From contig NZ_CP037934.1 of assembly GCF_004353225.1 (NCBI RefSeq), forward strand, positions 2,232,001 to 2,296,000: DNA of 64,000 nt, read 5' to 3'. The translations under genes were made by a program, and so were the position numbers. Below are positions 46,481-52,862 of this stretch, in pieces; within the stretch, counting starts at the first letter, position 1, and each line of letters opens with the position of its first letter. The notes under the pieces are model-generated. The model ran no database searches, was not told where the DNA came from, and worked only from the letters and a program-made list of their open reading frames with translations. The stretch is from Marinobacter sp. JH2 (GTDB taxonomy: Bacteria > Pseudomonadota > Gammaproteobacteria > Pseudomonadales > Oleiphilaceae).

Positions 46481-46547
46481 CTCCAATAATCGTTCATTTT
46501 CATCGTTTTACAAGCCTAGTTTTGCGGTCGCAACCAGCCTCGCCTCT

Positions 46548-46596
46548 GTCAAAAGCTTGCACGCGGGTTTAACGTGCACGTTTTTGCAAGTTAAAT
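46548..46596. repeat. Palindrome cluster between attI and intI
   Basis: This stretch has the 12-bp palindrome AACGTGCACGTT (46571-46582), bracketed by TTTAAC and GTTAAA and by CTTGCACG and TTGCAAG. The rest of the 46481-46718 gap is AT-rich and shows no gene. A role as an integrase or host-factor binding region or as part of the cassette promoter is possible. Confidence 0.5.
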
Positions 46597-46718
46597 CCAG
46601 GGGATCTAAAAATTCCGCTTCTTAAACAGTCACCTACAGAGGTGCTCTGTGAAAAGTGTGCAGCATTGAGCAAATTAAACCGCAAAAAATTAGCATTTTT
46701 GGGGGCTTTTAATTATAA

Positions 46719-46734
46719 CTGTACATATATACAG
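46719..46734 (+). promoter_or_regulatory. LexA (SOS) box of the integrase gene
   Basis: CTGTACATATATACAG fits the CTGT-N8-ACAG LexA consensus with an AT-rich centre. It lies 26 bases before the integrase start codon. LexA control of intI is known from class 1 and Vibrio integrons. Confidence 0.88.
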
Positions 46735-46760
46735 GCGTTTAGCCAAGGAGGGCGATTATA

Positions 46761-47018
46761 GTGACATCACCGTTTCTGGAATCGATTCGCACAGAGATCA
46801 GAACAAAACAGTACAGCTACCGAACCGAGAAGTCCTATCTCTACTGGGTTCGCCAGTTCATTCTGTTCAATGACAAGAAACACCCGGAAATAATGGGAAA
46901 TTACGAAATTGAGCGCTTTCTGAATCACCTGGCCGTCAATCGCGGAGTTAGCCCAGGCACCCAAAACCAGGCACTGTGCGCAATCATTTTCGTCTACAAG
47001 AACGTGTTGAAACGGGAG
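46761..47018 (+). pseudogene. intI: Truncated integron integrase
   Basis: The frame starts at GTG behind AAGGAGG (46744-46750). Its first 86 residues are the N-terminal core-binding domain of an integron integrase: IRTKQYSYRTEKSYLYWVRQ, NDKKHPEIMGNYEIERFLNH and LAVNRGVSPGTQNQALCAI. After about residue 86 (47018) similarity stops; the frame remains open by chance, antisense to the GST gene. The catalytic domain with its Arg, His and Tyr residues and the IntI-specific insert are missing, so cassette recombination in cis must be dead. The rest was probably deleted when the region to the right was joined. Confidence 0.92.
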
Positions 47019-47024
47019 CAGTGC

Positions 47025-47083
47025 GAATGTTCGCTTTTGTGTAAAAGCTTAGAAAGCTCGACTTGGTCGCAAAGCGGACATTC
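47025..47083. repeat. Inverted repeat at the integrase break
   Basis: GAATGTTCGCTTT at 47025-47037 and AAAGCGGACATTC at 47071-47083 are complementary at 12 of 13 positions. They lie directly after the last recognisable integrase codon. The stretch 47084-47198 holds nothing I can identify. Confidence 0.55.
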
Positions 47084-47198
47084 AGATGGGTCACATTGCG
47101 AACGACGTAATCCGCCAACAAAGAAAGACCTGAATAACCGCTACTCCACTCCCGTATCGGAATGGTTCGGAAAACAACGAATATCCAGACACGATGCC

Positions 47199-47900
47199 CT
47201 ATGTTTGTTTTTTAACACCCGCCGTTTGGCCGAACAGCCGTTTTTTCCCTTCATCGGTGACCGCGGGGCGAGAGGACCAGGGAAGCCCTTTCTCATAGGC
47301 CGTGACCACTGCCGGCCTTGCCTGCATGGCGCGGAACCACCGCTCAAGATTGGGAAAGTCAGACAAGGTTTGCTGTTGCCGCTCGTGAGGAACGATCCAG
47401 GGATAGATGGCCATGTCGGCGATGGAATAGTCATCAGCAATCCAGTCCCGGCCTGCCAGACGGGCATCGAGTACTCCGTAAAGACGGTTGGTTTCGTTGA
47501 CGTAACGATCGACCGCATACGGAATTCGTTCAGGGGCATACTGGACGAAGTGATGGTTCTGGCCCGCCATCGGCCCCAGCCCTCCCATCTGCCACATCAG
47601 CCATTCCAGCACGGTTTTCTTCCCTCGGAGATCGTCCGGAAGGAAACGACCGGTTTTTTCCGCGAGGTAAAGAAGGATGGCACCGGATTCAAACACGGTA
47701 ACAGGTCTACCACCATCTTCAGGGGCGTGGTCGATGATCGCGGGCATACGGTTGTTGGGTGAGAAGGCGAGGAATTCCGGCTTGAACTGGTCTCCGGCAC
47801 TGATGTCCACTGGATGGATTCGGTATTCCAGCCCCGCTTCCTCAAGAAATGTGGTGATTTTATGGCCATTAGGCGTGGGCCAGTAATAGAGATCGATCAT
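47199..47900 (-). CDS. Glutathione S-transferase, YfcG/YghU-like
   Basis: This 233-residue cytosolic protein has the thioredoxin-like N-domain with the Nu-class motif YYWPTPNGHKITTFLEEAGL and the glutathione-binding NNRMPAIIDH and VFESGAILLYLAEK. The C-terminal helical domain contains DWIADDYSIADMAIYPWI with the N-capping box. Nu-class enzymes reduce disulfides and organic hydroperoxides. It overlaps the preceding isomerase gene by four bases, so the two are one operon, and it ends 181 bases from the integrase remnant. Confidence 0.88.
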   Translation of the reverse strand: MIDLYYWPTPNGHKITTFLEEAGLEYRIHPVDISAGDQFKPEFLAFSPNNRMPAIIDHAPEDGGRPVTVFESGAILLYLAEKTGRFLPDDLRGKKTVLEWLMWQMGGLGPMAGQNHHFVQYAPERIPYAVDRYVNETNRLYGVLDARLAGRDWIADDYSIADMAIYPWIVPHERQQQTLSDFPNLERWFRAMQARPAVVTAYEKGLPWSSRPAVTDEGKKRLFGQTAGVKKQT

Positions 47901-48511
47901 TGTTTCACACCGCGTTGGGATTCCAGAGTCTCCGCTAGCAACTCAATCCGGTCCTGACCCCAGAACTGTTCCCCATTTAACAAGTAGGCCGGCGCGCCCA
48001 GTACCCCTTGGTCAACCGCGTCTTCGGTGTTGCGGTCGTACTGCTCACCAACAGCGACTGACCCACTTGCCGCCACCAAAGCTTCGGCATCCAGTTGTAG
48101 GCTGCTCAGAATCTCACGAATCACGGCTTCGTCCGCGATGTTCTTCTCCTCCGCCCAACAGGCTGCCAGAACGAGCTGAACAAACTCGCCAGGGTTTTCG
48201 CCGGCTTGTTGCAGGGCAATAACGCACCGGTCTGCCAAGCCGGGGTCTGTTGGAAAATGCGCAGGTTCGAGGTTGATCGCCAGGCTGCGTTTCTTCGCCC
48301 ATCGCCCGATTTCGAGCAGGCGATACTCCTGTCGGCATACCGGGCGTTCAGGGAGAGGTTTCGCGCCGGAATTGCCAAATACTTTTGCCAGTCTAACCGG
48401 CTTGAAGTTGACGTCAGCGCCAGCGGTTCTGGCTGTTTCAAGGAATGCGCGGTGGCCAAGATAGGTAAATGGGGAAATGCAGGTAAAGTAATAATCGATC
48501 TTCGGATTCAT
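47897..48511 (-). CDS. 2-hydroxychromene-2-carboxylate isomerase/DsbA-family protein
   Basis: This 204-residue protein belongs to the kappa-GST-like branch of DsbA proteins. The N-terminal KIDYYFTCISPFTYLGHRAF carries the Ser that replaces a redox cysteine, and GVLGAPAYLLNGEQFWGQDR contains the cis-Pro loop. Characterised relatives use glutathione to isomerise naphthalene breakdown intermediates. No naphthalene genes are nearby, so general detoxification with the coupled GST is more likely. A palindrome suited to a TetR repressor lies in its upstream region. Confidence 0.85.
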   Translation of the reverse strand: MNPKIDYYFTCISPFTYLGHRAFLETARTAGADVNFKPVRLAKVFGNSGAKPLPERPVCRQEYRLLEIGRWAKKRSLAINLEPAHFPTDPGLADRCVIALQQAGENPGEFVQLVLAACWAEEKNIADEAVIREILSSLQLDAEALVAASGSVAVGEQYDRNTEDAVDQGVLGAPAYLLNGEQFWGQDRIELLAETLESQRGVKQ

Positions 48512-48568
48512 CGCTTTCAGCTCCTAGGCAATCACGGTTTTTCCATCCGACCATCACTCTAGCTGATT

Positions 48569-48586
48569 ATTGAGCAATCACTCAAT
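48569..48586. promoter_or_regulatory. Palindromic operator candidate before the isomerase-GST operon
   Basis: ATTGAG and CTCAAT form perfect six-base arms with a six-base spacer, 58 bases upstream of the isomerase ATG. The size fits a TetR-family operator covering the -35 region. No TetR gene is adjacent apart from the distant betI. Confidence 0.45.
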
Positions 48587-48612
48587 TTAATTTGGCACTA
48601 CCTCTCAAAACG

Positions 48613-49650
48613 TCAGCACGAACGCCGGCCATGCTCCACGAGTTCGCCCGCTCGTTTCGCAGCTGGCGTCGTTCCATACCAGCGTTTATAGGCGTTAATA
48701 AAACTGGTCGAACTTGAGTAACCTAGCCGCTCGGCCACCTGCTCCACCGACAATTTCGGCCCCGCAAGGTATTCCTCAGCCAACGCCTGCCGGACCTCGT
48801 CGCGAAGCTCCGCAAAGCTGGTGTTTTCCTGGGACAAATGCCGACGAAGGGTTCTCGGAATCGTGTTCATGGCCTTCGCCACCTCTTCCATGCCGGGCAT
48901 ATCCCTGGCCTGACCGGCCAAATACTGCCGGATCCTGGCCGAAAGCCCTGCCCTCTCCAATCGGTGGTTCAACAGTGCGTCACACTGTACTTCTGCGGCA
49001 CTACGAGCCAACTCACTCGCCTGCGGCAAAGGCTCATTGAGCTGGTCGCGATCCACAACCATGTCATTACCGGCTTCCTCAAAGCGCGGCTGGACCCCAT
49101 AGAAAGTCTCATAGGGGGCAACATCCACCGGCGTTTCGAATTCAAAACACATGTACTTAATGGGCGAAAAATTCCTGAAGATGTCGGTCTGCAAGGTAAC
49201 GCAGCAGGCGCTGTCACGCTCGACAATGAACCGCCGAAGTTTTTCTGGAATCCCTTCGGCCCGAAAGCGAATGTAGACCTCGCGATCCCGATCTTTGAGT
49301 TCAATCGCGCAAAAGGCAAAGGTCAACTGGACATATTTAAGCCCGATTTCAATGGCGTCTCGCAGCGTACTGCTGCTTACCAACGCAAACCCCAGCGCGC
49401 CAAAAGCATTAAAGTGATAGCGCATACCGGCCAGCACACCAAGCCCAGGCACATGGCCAAGCCCATCCACCATATTTGAAATCAACCGCAACTCTTGCCG
49501 AGCCTCAACCAGGGACTCGGCCGATCGCAGTTGAGCAGCGCTGATACCGGTCCCGGCAAGCACCTTTGCCTCCGGCATGCCCAGCTCGACCGCAAGGTCT
49601 GTCAATATACGGGCACTCACGACGGTACGCTGGATATCCCAGATAGACAT
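48613..49650 (-). CDS. AraC-family transcription regulator with Arabinose_bd-type N-domain
   Basis: This 345-residue regulator has an N-terminal sensing domain of the OruR/ArgR-like kind (GLGHVPGLGVLAGMRYHFN, FGALGFALVSSSTLRDAIEI) and a C-terminal double helix-turn-helix with MNTIPRTLRRHLSQENTSF and LSVEQVAERLGYSSSTSFIN followed by FKRW-like YKRWYGTTPAAKR. ATG 49650 is chosen because AAGGGGAAAGG lies before it. It is divergent from the monooxygenase-esterase genes across a 125-base gap with two TGTCC repeats, so it most likely activates them. Confidence 0.9.
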   Translation of the reverse strand: MSIWDIQRTVVSARILTDLAVELGMPEAKVLAGTGISAAQLRSAESLVEARQELRLISNMVDGLGHVPGLGVLAGMRYHFNAFGALGFALVSSSTLRDAIEIGLKYVQLTFAFCAIELKDRDREVYIRFRAEGIPEKLRRFIVERDSACCVTLQTDIFRNFSPIKYMCFEFETPVDVAPYETFYGVQPRFEEAGNDMVVDRDQLNEPLPQASELARSAAEVQCDALLNHRLERAGLSARIRQYLAGQARDMPGMEEVAKAMNTIPRTLRRHLSQENTSFAELRDEVRQALAEEYLAGPKLSVEQVAERLGYSSSTSFINAYKRWYGTTPAAKRAGELVEHGRRSC

Positions 49651-49672
49651 ACCTTTCCCCTTAACACCATTA

Positions 49673-49698
49673 TGTCCGCTTTTATTGATATTTTGTCC
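49673..49698. promoter_or_regulatory. Direct-repeat operator candidate for the AraC regulator
   Basis: TGTCC occurs at 49673-49677 and again at 49694-49698, exactly 21 bases apart, that is two helix turns. This arrangement is typical of AraC-family binding sites between divergent genes. Confidence 0.5.
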
Positions 49699-49775
49699 TA
49701 CCAGATGGTCGTCCGGCAAGAGCCCCCCTCCTAAACTGGCCCAATCTTCCAAGACTTAATGGCAAGGAACGGGAC

Positions 49776-51278
49776 GTGAGCGCAAAAGACAACAACATCA
49801 AGACGACACAATGCCATACCCTGATCATCGGTACCGGCTTTGGCGGCCTTGGCATGGCCATCCAACTGAAGAAAGCGGGTATCGACTCTTTCACCATTCT
49901 GGAAAAGGCGGCGAGCGTTGGCGGAACCTGGCGGGACAACACCTATCCCGGCGCGGCCTGCGATGTACAGTCTCACCTGTACTCCTATTCCTTTGAGCCA
50001 AAGAGCAACTGGAGCCGGAAATTCGGCCTGCAACCTGAAATTCGTGCGTATATGGAAGGCTGTGTTGCCAAATACGACCTTCAGGATCACATACACTTCA
50101 GCCAGGAAGTTGAATCAGCCGCGTTCAACAAAGACAGTGGCCTCTGGATTATTGAAACCAAAGGTGGCGACCGCTACGAGGCGACAGCACTGGTATCCGC
50201 AACCGGGCAACTAAACCAACCGACTTATCCTAATATTGAAGGTATCGAGAGCTTCAAAGGCAAGGTCTTCCACTCGGCCCGCTGGGATCATGACTACGAC
50301 CTGACAGGCCGGAAGGTTGCGGTGATCGGTACGGGCGCCAGTGCAATCCAGTTTGTTCCCCAGATCGTAACCAAGGTGCAAGAGCTTAAGCTCTTCCAAC
50401 GCTCTGCAGCATGGGTTATCCCAAAACCGGATCGCCCGTTCACAGGGTTCGAGCAATGGGTCTTTGAATCCATTCCGGCTGTGGATCGCATATACCGATC
50501 CATGATCTATTGGAAGAACGAAAGCCGGGCACTGGCCTTCACACGATTCGGCTTTCTGCTGAACGTTTTCAAATGGCAGGCCAAGAACCTTGCCAAGAAA
50601 AAAATCAAAGACCCTGTAAAACGGCAACGGATCATTCCTGACTACCCGGTTGGCTGCAAACGGGTGCTCATTTCCAACGATTGGTATGACGCGATCAATC
50701 AGGACAACCTTGATTTGATCAACGATCAGATCGCGCGCATTGAAGAGCATGCCATCATCACCAAGGACGGCACACGACACGAAGTGGATGCCATCATCTA
50801 TGGCACCGGCTTTAAGGCGACTGACTTCCTAGCCCCGATGAAAGTGACCGGCCTGGGCGGACTGGATCTTAACCAGGCGTGGAAAGAGGGTGCCGAGGCG
50901 TATAAAGGCATCAGTGTTTCCGGATTCCCGAACCTATTCATTCTGTACGGGCCCAATACCAACCTCGCCCACAGCTCTATCGTATTCATGCTGGAATCCC
51001 AGATTCGCTACGTGACCCAATGCATCGGCATGCTTCAGGACCCTGGCCTGCACTACATGAACGTCAAGGCAGGGCGACAAAGCGAGTACTCCTCCCGGAT
51101 TCAGGAGAAGCTTAAAGGAAGCGTTTGGGAAGCCGGCTGCACCTCCTGGTACAAAACCGCATCAGGAAAGAACACCAACAACTGGCCAGGGTTCACTTTC
51201 AGCTATCGCTTTATAACAGGAACTTTGGACCTTCACGACTACGAACTGCAGCCGCTCTCGACTGCTTCGGAGACTTGA
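49776..51278 (+). CDS. Baeyer-Villiger-type flavin monooxygenase
   Basis: This 500-residue FAD/NADPH enzyme probably oxidises ketones to esters or lactones. The FAD motif GTGFGGLG lies near residue 18, the type I BVMO fingerprint is seen in FKGKVFHSARWDHDYDLTG (near 155-173), and a second Rossmann motif GTGASA lies just after. ADTGFKATDF-type end motif (YGTGFKATDFLAP) is also present. It starts at GTG behind AAGGAACGG. The esterase gene follows after two bases, as expected for a ketone degradation pair in which the ester formed is then hydrolysed. The substrate is unknown. Confidence 0.88.
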   Translation: MSAKDNNIKTTQCHTLIIGTGFGGLGMAIQLKKAGIDSFTILEKAASVGGTWRDNTYPGAACDVQSHLYSYSFEPKSNWSRKFGLQPEIRAYMEGCVAKYDLQDHIHFSQEVESAAFNKDSGLWIIETKGGDRYEATALVSATGQLNQPTYPNIEGIESFKGKVFHSARWDHDYDLTGRKVAVIGTGASAIQFVPQIVTKVQELKLFQRSAAWVIPKPDRPFTGFEQWVFESIPAVDRIYRSMIYWKNESRALAFTRFGFLLNVFKWQAKNLAKKKIKDPVKRQRIIPDYPVGCKRVLISNDWYDAINQDNLDLINDQIARIEEHAIITKDGTRHEVDAIIYGTGFKATDFLAPMKVTGLGGLDLNQAWKEGAEAYKGISVSGFPNLFILYGPNTNLAHSSIVFMLESQIRYVTQCIGMLQDPGLHYMNVKAGRQSEYSSRIQEKLKGSVWEAGCTSWYKTASGKNTNNWPGFTFSYRFITGTLDLHDYELQPLSTASET

Positions 51279-51280
51279 CC

Positions 51281-52201
51281 ATGGAGCGCGTACTATCCTG
51301 GGGAATACGTCTGGTGATCAAGCCGGCACTGTCGGCGCGCGTTCCCGTCTCATTTCAGCGATTCTGGGGCCGTGTTGCCGCAGCCACACTTCGCGGCCCC
51401 AAGGGGGCAACGTACCGCTCAACCCAACTGAGCGATGTACCTACCCTTTGCGTTCTTCCGAAAACGGCTGAGCCAGGACGAGCCGTACTCTATCTGCATG
51501 GCGGCGCCTATGTGATGGGAGGCTTCGCCAGCCACCACAAACTTGCGGCTGCGGTGGGCGATGCTGCAGGCGCCCAGGTTTGGCTGCCGGACTACAGGCT
51601 GGCGCCGGAACACCCATACCCAGCCGCCCTCGATGATGCATTTGCCGTTTACTGCGCCTTGCTGGAACAAGGACAGCCGCCAGCCAGTCTCAGCATTGCC
51701 GGCGATTCTGCCGGCGCGGGACTCACTCTCGCCCTGGCAGCCAAGCTACGGGACAACGGCATCCCGCTTCCAGCCTCGCTGACGCTTATCTCACCGTGGG
51801 CCGATACCGGCCTTGGCGGCGACACCATAACCAGCCACAGCCATCGTGACCCAATGCTGTCCGAAGGCTGGCTGCGCTGGGCTGCCGAGGCTTATCAAGG
51901 GGATGAATATGCCGCCTCCCCCCTTAATTCAGACTATTCGGGCTTTCCGCCCATACTGATTCAAGTGGGCTCAGAGGAGATCCTGCTATCCGACGCCCAA
52001 CGGGTAAAAGAAAAAGCACAGGCCGCTGGCGTTGACTGTGACCTGACCCGATTCGATGGGCTCTGGCATGTTTTTCAATTGCATTACGGCTGGATAAAGG
52101 CCGCAGACTCAGCCATTACTGCAATCGGCGAGTTTACCCGGACTCACACCCAACAGGATGCCCCCGAAAGAAAGACCCAAGGCCAAACTGGCGCTTTATA
52201 A
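51281..52201 (+). CDS. HSL-family alpha/beta hydrolase (esterase)
   Basis: This 306-residue hormone-sensitive-lipase-type esterase has the oxyanion-hole motif LYLHGGAYVMGG near residues 70-81, the nucleophile elbow AGDSAGAGLTLAL near 145-157 and the catalytic Asp and His in the GSEEILLSDAQ and DGLWHVFQ regions. ATG 51281 lies two bases after the monooxygenase stop; a longer frame starting inside that gene is rejected. It should hydrolyse the ester made by the monooxygenase. Confidence 0.9.
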   Translation: MERVLSWGIRLVIKPALSARVPVSFQRFWGRVAAATLRGPKGATYRSTQLSDVPTLCVLPKTAEPGRAVLYLHGGAYVMGGFASHHKLAAAVGDAAGAQVWLPDYRLAPEHPYPAALDDAFAVYCALLEQGQPPASLSIAGDSAGAGLTLALAAKLRDNGIPLPASLTLISPWADTGLGGDTITSHSHRDPMLSEGWLRWAAEAYQGDEYAASPLNSDYSGFPPILIQVGSEEILLSDAQRVKEKAQAAGVDCDLTRFDGLWHVFQLHYGWIKAADSAITAIGEFTRTHTQQDAPERKTQGQTGAL

Positions 52202-52278
52202 CACTTGACCCTGACCCTATATTAGGTCCAGCCAGAGTTGGAAGAATCCGGCTCTGCCTTGGTCCACCGCCATAGCGG

Positions 52279-52837
52279 TTGAAACATTGGATCATGAATG
52301 AGCCGGGCAAGCCTGACCAATTATTCAAGCAAGAAGATAGCGCCTGGACTCATTCCCTCGACAACGACAAACTCTCGGATCCGGTGCCGGATTTTTCCTA
52401 TCCTGAGCTGAATGAAATGGCGGAGCTTATCCGAAACAGTCTCTCCTCGGTGCAGCAAGCGGTAGACCGTGAGCGGCGGTTTCTCAGGCACGCCAGCCAC
52501 GAACTCCGGACACCCATCAGCACCATCCGCTCCAACATCGAGCTGCACCGAAAACTGACGCAGAAACGAGAAAAGTTCGAGGACGAGCAAAACATCGTCG
52601 ATCGTATCGACCGTGCGAGTCTGACCATGAAACATCTTACCGAAACGCTGCTCTGGCTGAATCATGAGCCAGATATGCCCCTTCAATCCGAGGCTACCGA
52701 CTTACCAGAGCTGATACGGGCTCGGACTGGAACTGACGACAAAGCTCAGTCAGCGGATCGGATGGCACTACACAACTACTCGCCACGACAATCTCCATTG
52801 CGTGACGGTAGAAATTGGAACCCGGCCCCTCCTATAA
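52279..52837 (+). pseudogene. Remnant of a sensor histidine kinase
   Basis: The frame from 52279 shows the HAMP-end and dimerisation region, FSYPELNEMAELIRNSLSSV then RFLRHASHELRTPISTIRSN with the phospho-acceptor His. After LPELI (about 52717) the kinase sequence continues one frame over at 52718: GLGLELTTKLSQRIGWHYTT up to a TAA at 52835. This is the G2 box and the C-terminus. The N box and G1 box (roughly 80 residues) are missing, and so are the sensor and membrane parts before the HAMP end. So it is a doubly deleted pseudogene. No response-regulator gene is adjacent. A weak dyad around 52213-52228 may be an old promoter. Confidence 0.85.
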
Positions 52838-52862
52838 GGTCTGAAAACCTGGTCCAACCAGG

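Noticed and set aside
41238..47198. Classical genomic island with duplicated tRNA end as attachment site
   Set aside because: The tRNA-Leu 3' end does not recur at the right side, and there is no tyrosine phage-type integrase; the integron explains the content better.
46761..47762. A single 333-residue protein starting with the integrase sequence
   Set aside because: Only the first 86 codons resemble IntI. The rest is antisense to the GST gene, whose own frame has full family motifs, so the long frame is accidental.
52203..52235. MerR-type operator before the kinase remnant
   Set aside because: TTGACC with a dyad is followed at 19 bases by AGCCAG, a poor -10, and no MerR gene or metal-transport gene is adjacent.
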